Translations under genes and position numbers: made by a program
In this document: positions 1 through 12,200 of the stretch, one piece after another
How the letters are laid out: the number at the start of each line of letters is the position of its first letter
Position numbering within the stretch: position 1 is the first letter of the stretch
From: Mesocentrotus franciscanus
Taxonomy: Eukaryota > Echinodermata > Echinoidea > Camarodonta > Strongylocentrotidae
Assembly: GCA_037976565.1 (NCBI GenBank)
Contig: CP137668.1
Coordinates: 2,190,261 to 2,254,260 of the forward strand
Reading direction: 5' to 3'
DNA: 64,000 nt
The notes under the pieces: model-generated
The model's input: the letters and a program-made list of their open reading frames with translations, nothing else
Told to the model about the DNA's origin: nothing
Databases searched by the model: none

Positions 1-674
1 ATTACACTGAATATTAATTAAGATGAAAATAACACAGAAATATCTACTTTGACTTACGATAGCTTGCTCATTTAGATCCTATATTAATGATTAATCCGAG
101 AAAGTCTTGTAGTCAACAAGATTTGTTGTCAGCCATCTTGGTTTAAGTTGATGAATATTCATTTTTCTTTTCGAACGTCCAATAGCTACGTATGAGTCAG
201 CCCGGCTTGAGCGGTGATGTTTGAATATTCATAAGCCCAATATCAAACACGTGCTCTGATTGGCCATTGGGCTTGTTTTGGTCGGTTGACCCGGAAATAT
301 ATCGGGCGGGTCATGTCATAGATTACCAGTTCGAATGCATGAACGTACCGTTTCCTTGGTTCTGAGATAAAAATTGGATAATTCATATACGTAAGTCCGT
401 AAATTTTGCATTTAGAAATAAGTCATTAAAAAATTGATAACTGTACATAGGAGAAAAATAGACATAGTATTTTTGTATCTGATTTATAAATCAGAAAATT
501 AGATCTAAATAAGGAAAATCGTGGGAGAAAGTTTCGGGTAACAAGTGCTGCACAATCGGCTCAATCTCTCCCCCCGTTGCGAGCCGTATTGGTTACCGTC
601 TGTGTATGGGGAATGTCAACAAATGTCAGTTTTATTAAAGAATGACCCATACCAGACGGTTATTTCTGTCTACA
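1..674. other. Gene-less stretch at the window start
   Basis: AT-rich; no exon or repeat recognised. A small inverted pair surrounds the cacgtgctctgattgg box near 225-275. Confidence 0.5.
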
Positions 675-1182
675 GGCGCTAGTGCAGTTTCGTATCCATT
701 TTTTTAACAGTCTCATATCCAATCTTAGCAAAGGAATTTTAGGCCAATTTTTTACTAATTTTAATCATAATCATATATTGCAATTTCCACCTGAATTTGG
801 ATCACATCCGTTATCGGGGATCCTCCGTTTAGGCTCGATGTCGGCGTCGTCGCTCAGTACCATCTCTACGCTTTAGCTCTGCCTCAAACTGAAGCTATCG
901 GTCAAAAATTATGCAAACTTCGTATGGTTTTATGCGCATGGTATCGTGCAGCGTGCGGCGTAATACCATAAACCATACGAAGTTTGCATAATTTTTGACT
1001 GATAGCTTCAGTTTGAGTGCAAGCAGCGTAGACGGTACTGAGCGACGATCGAAGCCCTAAACGGAGGATTGATGTCGGATGTGATCCAACCAGGTGGAAA
1101 ATGCAATATATGATTATGATTAAAATTAGTAAATTGTCCTATGAAACTGCTAAAAAAATGGATACGAAACTGCACTAGTGCC
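675..1182. mobile_element. 508-bp palindromic inverted-repeat element (MITE-like)
   Basis: Two long arms (about 675-930 and 965-1182) are near-perfect reverse complements around a short GC-rich spacer. Termini are ggcgctagtgcagtttcg and its complement. There is no coding potential and no convincing target duplication in the 8 bp on each side. The ends match those of the element at 1942-2617 while the interiors differ. Confidence 0.85.
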
Positions 1183-1885
1183 GAGGTCCATACGCAGTAT
1201 TGACTCTCTATGCTTTGCTGGAGTGCCTAGATGCAGAGGTCAGATGTGTGTCCGGACTAGCCTGAAAAGTGAAGCACGTAGAACTTTAGCTTACAGCGGC
1301 AATACAGCCAGCGCATGCGCATTACGTTCATCCCGTCTCAGCTCATTTTCGTAAGTTGGCGCCCAACCGAGCCGACATAGTCCTTCAGATTGGCTATCGC
1401 TGGCTGCCATAAGCTCTATGTTATTAGTGCGAGGAGATAGCGTGCGATTTTCCGGTTGATCTGATACCAAAATCATGATATTCCAGTCAAATCTTCTATT
1501 TTGTACGATTTTTACAGTGTCCTTGAAAAGTTAAGTCTTACTTAAGTCTTAAGTCTTAAGTTTGAAAAATTCTCATTTTCGTCATATTTAAGGTACAAAT
1601 TTGCAAGTTTACTGAAATGTTTGTTAATTTTTCTATTTATTTTGGTACCTATGCTGAGTGTGCGTCACCTATGTGTGAAATGCGTCACCTGTTTAAAGCA
1701 TGACATGTCAGTGCGTTATGTAATATTACGTAAAAAGTTGTATTGTCATTGCACTTGGACTTACGTCAGCTTACGTAAGTGGGGGGCCCTCTCTCACTTA
1801 AATTTGGAACAGCTGGAGCGTATCGGCCAATCAGAGTGCGTAAACTCACTGTACGGCGCGGAATAAGAATAGTTCTACGTGTGAA
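1183..1885. other. Gene-less stretch
   Basis: Unique-looking sequence between two palindromic elements. No exon with supporting splice sites and no recognisable protein similarity on either strand. Confidence 0.6.
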
Positions 1886-3070
1886 GGGCTAGGTGAAATA
1901 TGAAATATGATATTGATATCACCTACTGACCTAGCCTGAATGGCGCTAGTGTACTTTCATATCCATTTTTTGACCCATAACTCCGGCGTGGAGATACCCT
2001 GCTAAAAGTAAAACATACCCCAAATCAAGTATTCTTCATCAATTGTTCAAAGAATGGTCATGATCTAAAAGTCGTTATGTTTCTTACCTGTTTCGTGTCA
2101 ATTTTCTTATCTATTTTAGAGTATTTTTCCTAAAAGCGAAGACTTATAATATACACTTTCTCACAGGATTCACGGCAAACTGCTGCACAATACACACAAT
2201 ACAATTGCATACCGTACCGACGGTGGTGTGGGGGAGCGCACGAATGCGTGAAGTTAGCGACTGTGATGATGAATTGCTTAAATTAATTTAATGAGGATCT
2301 GAGATTATAGTCGCTAACTTCACGCGCGCGCCCGCACCCCACCGTCGGTATGGTACTGGGTATGCAATTGTATTGTGCAGCAGTTTGCCGTGAATCCCGT
2401 GAGAAAGTGTATATTATAAATCTTCGTTTTTTGGAAAAATATTCCAAAAAAGATAAGAAAATTGACACGAAAGGGGTAAGAAACATAACGACTTTTAAAT
2501 CATGACCATTATTTGAACAATTGATGAACATTTAGTTGATTTTTTTGTATTTTTTAGTAGGGTATCTCCACGCCGGAGTTAAGGGTAAAAAAATAGATAC
2601 GAAAGTACACTAGCGCCGCCTGAATTGGTACTCATACCCCTGAGTGTAGAGTGATGTAAGCAAAACCTAAAATGCGTTCGTATTTTTCGTAGACATCCCT
2701 TCCGGGACCGCGGAATTCCCGCACCCGACGAACATTGCACACTGCAGTGCTGCACTGGCTTCGCAACTTCAGAGTTCGCTAGTCACCTAGTGGCTCGTGG
2801 ACTCTTCTTTCTTCTCATACTAAGAACTTTGCATTCAAGAATGTAACCAGTGATAGCAATTTGCTTACCTTCCACGTGTTCCTGATGATAATGAACTAAC
2901 ATGTGATTTACATTTTAAAAATGCTGAACTCTTACGAGAATTCGTGATGTTGGTTCTGCCTGAAATGCAAATACACAAGGTGTACACAAATAAAACTTTT
3001 CGCGTTGCCAATTTAAATACTTTACGATAATAGTGATCAGTTAAGTATAGTAAGGTGCATGCACGCACAG
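1886..3070. repeat. Dispersed repeat, copy A, split by the 1942-2617 element
   Basis: Sequences 1886-1941 and 2618-3070 align with about 18985-19690. Shared landmarks include aaatatgatattgatatca, tgcacactgcag, gtggactcttctttcttctc, gtgatagc-atttgcttacc, tgtgttcctgatgat and acgataatag. Copy A ends about 170 bp upstream of the start codon of the pseudouridine enzyme gene. Function unknown. Confidence 0.7.
1942..2617. mobile_element. 676-bp palindromic element with 8-bp target duplication, hAT-like
   Basis: Arms of roughly 330 bp are reverse complements, with termini ggcgctagtgtactttc. It is flanked by the direct repeat gcctgaat at 1934-1941 and 2618-2625. An 8-bp duplication is characteristic of hAT-family transposition. 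No transposase ORF is present, so this is a non-autonomous derivative. Confidence 0.85.
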
Positions 3071-3237
3071 TGGGGGATGGGGGGGGGGGTTCTGTGTGAA
3101 AACCATGTCAGAAGTCAACTTGATCTCAAACTTTCCAGTATGAAAGAAATTATTGCAGACATTCTTCATTGAAATAAATTTTTGTTTTGTAGGTGTTCTG
3201 ATTGATTTGTACATTGGAGTTGAATGTTGAAGTCATC

Positions 3238-6200
3238 ATGCAGTTCCTTACAAGACTATGCAGTCGACCATTCATTACATGGAGGAGATGTTTCCATGTA
3301 AGACCCTCTGCTAGCAGTAGAATGCATTATGGGACCTCACAGAACTCATACATTTCAGGTAAATCAACAACAAAGAGAAAGATAACACAAACAATGGTCC
3401 TAAAATTCTGAGTCTTAATATGGGATAATACAAATTTGCTACTCTGTGACATGAGATGTTGAACAACTTATACCAGGAAATAAAGCCTTTGGAAGATATG
3501 AACTTATTAATCAAGCTAGTGAAGTATACTCGGGACTACACTGACTCACTGACTGAGTCTTAAAATTGACTGAAATAAATTTGCATGTACCGGTAGTCAC
3601 TATTTGCATACAGAGTAAAGGACAGGAGCTCATATATGATCTATTTATACTAAGGGAAACAAACAGCAAGTTATTACTGGTAATCTTTTAACTATCAGGA
3701 ATTCCTTGGATTTTGTCTGTCTCTTTTGATACAAACTCGTAATGTTAACAGAATTTTAACTAAACAGTATAACTTGTATTATTGTATTTCGTTCTTGTAA
3801 CTAATTAAATATACTTGTACATGCTTATGTTTTACTTTGTAAAGCGCATAGACTATTATGTAAATCAATCTTTATTATTATTATTATAATCACAATGGTC
3901 TTGATGTCACAGATTTTGTACAGGTACACCCTAAAGTAAGATCAGCGTTGAATGAAGACCAAGCTGTAGTAGCCCTGGAGAGTACGATCATCACCCATGG
4001 CATGCCATATCCACACAACCTCAGGTAAGATACTTCTTCTTGGTACCATCTCTCAGCCTGGGAGTTGATAGATACTTGTGATACTAGATTCCTTAATGCT
4101 TTTCCATTCTCCATTCTTTGCCCAGATGGTTGTTAGCTTTTTCTCTTTGTCACATCTATTCTACCTTCCTTTCTAATGTATGTTTTAAAGAGTCATATCT
4201 GCTTGTAGTTCTGCCTTAATTGAATTAACTTTTTCATTGTCAATTTGAAGTTTTCATAATATTTCTTTAAAAAAATGTTTACCATAAAAATGGTCTATTA
4301 ACAATTTTAGAGAGGTCATTGAGACCAGTGGTAATTATTGTGAAATATTGATTGAAAAAATGAGGAAGCTCTTTGATGTGTTGACAAAAACATGAAAATA
4401 GATTTGCACAAAAGCTATGTGTGAATGTAGCACTGACTAGTTCACTTGTTCTGATGTAGCTGTTTATGAAAAATATAACAATATTAATAGTTTGATCATT
4501 ATTAAACTTTTGCAGGACAGCTCAGGAAGTGGAGAAGCTTATCAAAGAGGCTGGTGTTACTCCTGCTACAATTGCTGCATTGGAAGGCAAGATTCATGTA
4601 GGTCTCACAGACAGCCAATTACAGGGTTTGTCTACAACTCAACATGCATTGAAAACATCAAGACGAGACCTAGCCTGGGTATTGAGTCAGGTAAAAAAAA
4701 CCTCTTAAAAATATATATTTTTAAAATTGAGTCTATGAACAAACTGTATTGAGCTTTATAAGGGGGGGGGGGCTCATAAATTATAAATATAGGAAGGTTT
4801 CAAAATATTATTAAAAATTATATGTTTTGTTTTCTATACACTTACTCTTTTGTGCAGAAAGTGACTGGTGGGACAACTGTATCTGGCACCATGATTGGAG
4901 CTCATCTAGCGGGCATTCCCATTTTTGTCACAGGAGGGATAGGTGGAGTTCATAGAGGAGGGGAGACAAGTAAGTGAAATTCAGTTATAATATTTCAAAG
5001 GCTTTAAAAGTTTCTTGATTTCAGAGTCTTTATCATATTCTAAAGTCATATCTTTCTGTATAGGAATTCTAGTAATTCAAATATCTTATGTTTCTTTTTT
5101 TCTATCAAAGCTTTGTGGTGTGTTTCTTCGTATCTACTGGCCTTGGTATAATACAAAGTTAAATGGAATTAGTAGTAGAACATGGCTTGTTCAGTGATTG
5201 TTTCCCTTCTTATTTGGAGGTCCTTTACTGAAACGCATTCACAAATTTTGTATTTTGTATAGAAAGTCCAGGCAGAAAAACTGGATGAAATGATTGTTTA
5301 CCACTTTCCCCAGAAATTTTTAGTGAAAAGTGTTTCATGTCATGTTTGCTTTTACCGAAGGACAGGAAAAGTAAAATAATTAAATGAAATGGGTCGAGGA
5401 TAAGAGACAATAATATAAGGTATACCGGTGTTGATGGAATTAAAAAAAAAATGATATAATTTCATATTCTTGGATGTTCGTATTTAAAAAAATACCTTGT
5501 GACTTAGATGTATGTATTTATACTTTTACTCTTCTACCCTTTATCAGGTATGGATGTAAGTGCAGATTTACAGGAGCTTGGCCGTACACCTGTCACTGTG
5601 GTGTCAGCAGGTATCAAGTCCATATTGGATATACCACGCACATTAGAATATCTGGTAAGGAATTCTCCTTCCATTCATATAATATAGAACCTTTAAAGAC
5701 AATGCAAATAATTAATTTGGTTATTCCTTTTCATTAATTTTTCATATTTCTTTGTGCACCCCTTGTTCATAAACTCCTATTCTTGACTGCTTTGTCAGAT
5801 ATCATTCATGACATCACATGACACAGTAAACTGCTTAAAAAATGGATGTGGTGAAGTAATATTTCATGAGAAGTGGCCTTCACATTTCTGTATTTCATAG
5901 TTATAGCACACAGATACAGTAAGTTAGGGGCCTTTATTGTGCTTTCATACCTTTCCACTTTCATTTACATGTATGTCACTTTTCAAGTGACCCCTATATT
6001 TACCATGTACATATTATTTGAATGTTCTATAGACTATGAAAATCGAATACGAGAATATTAATGTTACTTTGAAATAAATTAAATGAAATTGAGGATGTTG
6101 ATTAGACTGTGAATTTTTTCCATCACTTTTCAGGAAACTCAAGGTGTAACAGTTGCAACGTATGGATCTTCACAGGAGTTCCCAGCATTCTTTACTAGAC

Positions 6201-9200
6201 ATAGTGGAGTGAAGTCACCATGTAACATTGGGACACCTCGAGAGGCTGCTGAACTTATAGGTATGATGACATTGTTATCTATCAAAGTAGATGAGACCAA
6301 ACTGATGGAAAGTCCTAGATATTCAACCTTCACATTTACATGTTTGTGACTGCTGAATATGTGATGTCCTTTCTCACCTTTAGATGCTATGTTCAGCCTT
6401 GTTCACACATTTTAATTGATAAAATACCTAATATAAAAAATTAAAAGAAAAATAAGAGAAATTAAGATAGACTGACGTAATTAGTGCATTCTTCTTCTCA
6501 GCTCATTGTATGGCACTAGACAGAACAGTGTGGAGAACCATCATCAACAGGGTCACAAAGGGTCAGTCATGACTCATAGGACCACAAAGAAGAATGGAAT
6601 CAAAACAGTCCTGGCCAGGTTCATGTGGAAAGCATAATCCTTCCATTCACTCATATTGAATGGAAAGGAAGTCCTGTTTTATATTCACCCTAACCTATTG
6701 TTTCTCTTAATCTCACTAGAATAAGTACTTGATGATGATAAAACCATAAAGCTTGTTGCACTTAATGTACGTGTTGACAATATGTATTGTATGTAAGTTG
6801 ATGACTAATGTTGACGGAAGTGGCCTGCCAAGTGTGTCATTCATTGATGATAATGGGCAATGAATTAACACATTCAATAACTTTATCTGCAAAGAACTTT
6901 TCAATGTTTGTTTCTTTTAAACAGTTTCCTAACTCTTTTTGATCAAATGCCTTCAAGACTTTTTACCAGTACAAATAACAGGCCTTTGGCATATACAGCT
7001 GGGTGAACTTAATTTCAAATGTTTTCAACAAACTTTGAACGAGAAAGTCCTCCTTGTATCATAACAATATCAATGGCTATCTAAACTGATCTAGATCCCG
7101 GAATTCATTGGATGTCTCACTGATATCTAAAACATTGACAACATCAGGAATTGCAATGTATACATATTATTTGATTCTATGCATGTACATGCAGGTATCT
7201 TGTGCAAACTAATTGAGAAAATATTTGCTGTGTTGTGGTCTGTTTTAGATACCAACCTGTCTCTAGGTCTTGGCAGTGGAATATTGATTGCAGTACCTAT
7301 ACCAGAAGAGTTTGCTGCTGATGGTGAACTGATAGAGGGCGCTACACAGACAGCTGTGTCAGAAGCTGAGTGAGTGAGCAGTCTTTTTTATTCTGTATGT
7401 ATTGCATTGGTTGAAAAAAATTTGTTGTCAAATAAGAGCTTCAAAACCCCAAGCTATCGTGGTTCAGCATTTAGCATAATGTGTCAATGATTTTATTTCT
7501 CAGACTTTGTAAGTAATGGGATATGGTGAGTTGGTTGCTCTTTTTGCTTGTTATTTAATTTCATTTATGATAATTTATAGATATATTCAATGCTATAATT
7601 ATCATGCTTAAATCACTAAACTGATGTTATAGCTCTCATAGGAATCATCAAGTGTTAATTATTTATTCATAATTAGTGTCATAATAGCAGAAGATTGGAG
7701 AGTAGTTGTTAAAAAATAATCATTCAATTCTATGTGGCTGTATAGTAAGCGTTTGTTTGTTTTATCACCTAATTTTGTCACTTATCTACTCATTCATTAG
7801 TGTTTGTATATTTGATTTTTACAATAGCACATGATTGAAACAAGGCTATAGGCTTTATTCTATAACAAGAAATGTACATAAAGAGAAGGTTCTTACAAAA
7901 TGTATATTTTGTTCTTTATATCATTTTCTTGCAGTGATGAAGGAATTGAAGGGAAAGAAGTAACTCCATTCATTTTAAGCAGAGTCAACACACTAACACA
8001 AGGGAAATCTCTTACAGCCAGTATCCTTTCTTTTAAACCTAGAATATTTTTTTCAGTTAATTTAAGATTTAAGATGCAAACCTTGTTGATTGGGAGTCAG
8101 GGGTATGACCCAGCAAACAATGATGCTTCCACACTGAGAGATACTCCCGCCTTGAGACATGAAGTGTCGTAAAAAGGGGGAGCTCATTTGTCTTTATCTT
8201 GCTAGTATATATTCCATTTGTGTAAGAGATAGACTGAATATCTATATTCCTTAATCTGCCCTCTCCAGACATAGCTCTCATCAAAAACAATGCAAAAGTT
8301 GGAAGTGAGATAGCTCTTGAGCTAGCAGAAATCAGAAGGAAACGGAGAGTGCATCAGTCGTCTTCAAACATTCCACACATTCCAAAAAGACATTATTCCA
8401 CAAATGCTGCAAGATACAGAAGTAGGAATAGCAGCAGTGTTAGGAGACATCTTTGTACATCATCTACCAGTCCTCCTGTAGTAATAGGAGCTAGTATTGT
8501 GGATCATACGGCTTCATTTAAAGGGAAAGAGCTTGTGGTAAGCTTGATTGTTCTGTAAACATCTCTGAGCTCCCCTCCCCCTCCAAGTTGCTTGGTCTGC
8601 ATGTTTACTGGCTTCCCAGCTATCCTGGAAGTCAGGGAAACGTGGAAAATTAGTTGTTGTTTTTTCAGTCAGGGAGAAGTCAGGGTATTTGAGAAAATTC
8701 ACTCAAATTAGGGAAATATAGAGACTCACTTTGTCTGAAAAGGAAGTCATCAGAAGTAGTCTCATATATTTTTGTCTCATGTCCATGAGGAGAAGATTCC
8801 AAGATTTTTGGAAGACATTTCAAACTGAAAATAGCTTGAAATAATGATCTTGGAATGTTAAACTTTAAATCAGGGAAAAATCATGGAAATACCAGGAAAT
8901 TTTGCTTTTATGAAATGCTCAAATCATGGACTGTTCTCTCTACAAACTATGTTAACCTCAGACTGTGACAGCTCTAGAACCTCACACAATCAAACCAATA
9001 CAGTTCCAAAGGGCTTGTTGTTGTGTATTGTAATTATCCAAGGTAACCAGATGAGTTTTTATTATTTACAGTATGGAGGACAAACAAATCAGGGTTCATT
9101 CAGGATTGGATATGGAGGAGTCGGGAGAAACCTAGCAGATGCCTTGACAAGACTTGGAGCCTCGCCTGTCTTTCTCTCTGCTATTGGCAATGACTTTGCT

Positions 9201-12200
9201 GGCCAAGCTCTCCGCAGTAACTGCAGTCATATGGTAAAAACTTGCTCTTAGCTGTTATTTCAGTATTCTCCTCAGCCTGTCAGGCTATATCTATCTTTTT
9301 TTCTCTGTAGTAATCTTTCTTCATGTTTCCCTTTTCTAAGTTTTTCAATCACTCTCTCTTTCATACCTTTCCTGCTTCTCTCTGTGTTTGCTTTCTGTCT
9401 GTCTGTCTGTCTGTCTCTGTTTCTGTTCCTTTCTCTGTCTCTGTCTGTCTCTGTGTTTCTCTCTCTTTCTGTCTTTCTGTGTCTCTGTCTCTGTATGCCT
9501 GTCTCTCTCTCATTGCCATAAGGAAATGAAAGTATTTCATATCTCAATCATTATCCACCTTTGTTAAAGTCCCTTAGGTGTCTCTAAAAACCTCAACATG
9601 ACCTCTCTTCAATAATAATCATTTTGCAATATGTGCGACTTATCAAAGTAACATTTGACTTCCATCTTATTTTCAGGATTTCAGCCGTGTATCACTAAGA
9701 GATGATGTGAACACAGCCAGCTACTGCATGGTACTGGATAAGAAAGGAGAGGTGGTACTAGGAATAGGTGATATGGACATCAATGAAACTATTACACCAG
9801 AGTATGTAAGTCTTGCTATTTTTGCATGGCTAGAGATATCACTTGTACTATCACATCCTATTCATTTTCTGAGCCTACATAATTAGATTGGTTTGAACAT
9901 TGGTTTCTCACAAGATTTAAACCATTGCCTGATATTTTAGACAAATGGATTATTTGGCTAACCCTTTTTGTTGACTTGTTTACATGCAATGTGTGCAGTG
10001 GAGTGTTAATGTTTAATATCTGAGATTCCATCATAGACTTTCTGTACTGGTATGAGGAAGTACTGGTGGGATAAGTAGAGCCAACTGTTTTTATTAATAA
10101 ATAAATGCTGAAATACTATTCAATTTGGTAAATGGTTGTATTATTCTATTAAGGTGACCCTGGCCAGGGCTCTTTTTTATTTTTTCTTCTTTCTTCCATT
10201 ACTCTGCTGCGCAAGCCTAAAATCATTAAGATTCAGGCACAGAAATAAGTCTGCAAGTTTTAGTGGAAAATATATTTTGATTTACCTTTTCCATTCCTAT
10301 TACTTCTATTAACTTCCATCACTCTTTTTTAAAACAGATATCACAACATGCCTCCATAATTCAAGAAGCTCCCATAGTTTGCATGGATGGTAACATTCCC
10401 ACCGAGTCCATTGAATTCATCTCCAGGTTATGTGCAGATAACAGTGTCCCATGTAAGTGAAGTCTTGTCCACAGGCTTATTATCATTATAATGAGTAAGC
10501 ATCCAACTCTCATTTGCATTTGTGCGAGTGAAAATCTAGATTTTCACTCGCAGAAATGCAAATGATGAGACAGATAAAAAGGACAAGATGGATTGTGGTG
10601 GTGATGATGACGACAATGATGATGGTGATTATTGTTGTGATGATTGTTATGATGTGATGCTTACAAGGACAATGGTGAGCATGATGAAGACGACACAAGT
10701 AAAGTTATATTAGTAATGCTGCTGCTGATTAACAAAGATTACAATTTAGATGAAAGGCCAAAGCTGTAATGACGATGACAGTGATAAAGGCAGTGTTTTG
10801 AAAGATATGTACATGTAGAAACATATGTCATGGTACAGACAGATAGTGCATTATTTTTTTGAATTGGGGATGGGGAGGATGAGAAAAAACTTTTGAAAAT
10901 ATTTATAGTAGTTGAGAATTTTTTTCTTATTTTAGATGTTTAAAGAGTGCAGTTATTCTAATTAATTGAACTCATTCTGCTATTTCTCTCCAGTGTGGTT
11001 TGAGCCGACCTGTGTGATGAAAGCAATCAAAGTTTGTCAGTCTGATGCCTGGAAGTCTCTTACTTATGCCTCACCAAACTTCAAGGAACTTAGACAAATG
11101 TATGCTGCAATAGAAGGAGAAGAAACTATAAACTTTCAAGGTATGTGCATGTGCAGGAGAAAGAGCGAGATTAAAAGGGAAGTGACGTATGCAATATGGA
11201 AGAGTCAAACATATGGATTCTGGGAACAGACAGGCAGACAGAAGACACAGAAGAGATTTTAAATGCCAAAGTTCAATGAACTGAGATGATTGCATGCTTT
11301 AGCAGAAGGATAGGAATGACTTTCAGGAAAGGTGCCAACAGAAATTGGAGGGAGGGATATGACAAAATGAGAATTAAAGAGATGGTAAGGTAAAGAATGA
11401 GAATTAAAGAGATGGTAAGGTAAAGAATGAGAATTAAAGAGATGGTAAGGTAAAGAATGAGAATTAAAGAGATGGTAAGGTAAAGAATGAGAATTAAAGA
11501 GATGGTAAGGTAAAGAATGAGAATTAAAGAGATGGTAAGGTAAAGAATGAGAATTAAAGAGATAGTAAGGTCAAGAGAGAGAGAGAGAGCCATAAGAAAG
11601 AATGACTACATACAAACAAACATGGAAACAGGTATATCATGTATGGAATGTTCAGTCAAAAGAGTTGTCATTGTTGAAATCAAGTTTTATTCTCAGTATG
11701 TTTCTGTCTCAATGTTGGCAATTTATGCTTGTTACATCCACTTTACTTTATTGGCATTGTGCAGATATATGCCAGCAAACTATATAATAAGCCAGTTCAG
11801 AATAGCTTCGGAACGCATGACCCCAAAATATCCACAGATCTTTTACACCATGGATACGTCCCACTTGTGCATTTGAGAATAATCACTGCCGAACTGATGG
11901 AGGTGCTTCCTGAATACCTTTTGTTTGCATCTTGAGAAGAATACTTCCACCTGTGTATCAGATAAATGTACTGTCGGTGCATAAATGAATACTGATTACA
12001 TAACTTTCATGAGCACGATACCAGTATTCGTCTCAATGGTTTTACAATTTGGGAACGAATGACCTTTATCTGCCCATGCGCAAATCCTAATTACGAACTC
12101 GCTTATGTGAGAGACATGTTTATTTTGCTCTCTTTCAGACGATCAGTCTTTCACAGATAAGTTGAGAGAATGCCTTCAGCTGAGTCGGGTCTTGTTGCGT

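Noticed and set aside
3924..4024. Acceptor at 3922-3923 for exon 2 of the pseudouridine enzyme
   Set aside because: With exon 1 ending in phase 1 it would give an immediate stop; the acceptor at 3911-3912 keeps the frame and yields DFVQVHPK.
11273..11593. Minus-strand frame with a repeating ten-residue peptide
   Set aside because: It is the translation of the 30-bp intronic minisatellite; no start, splice or domain evidence.
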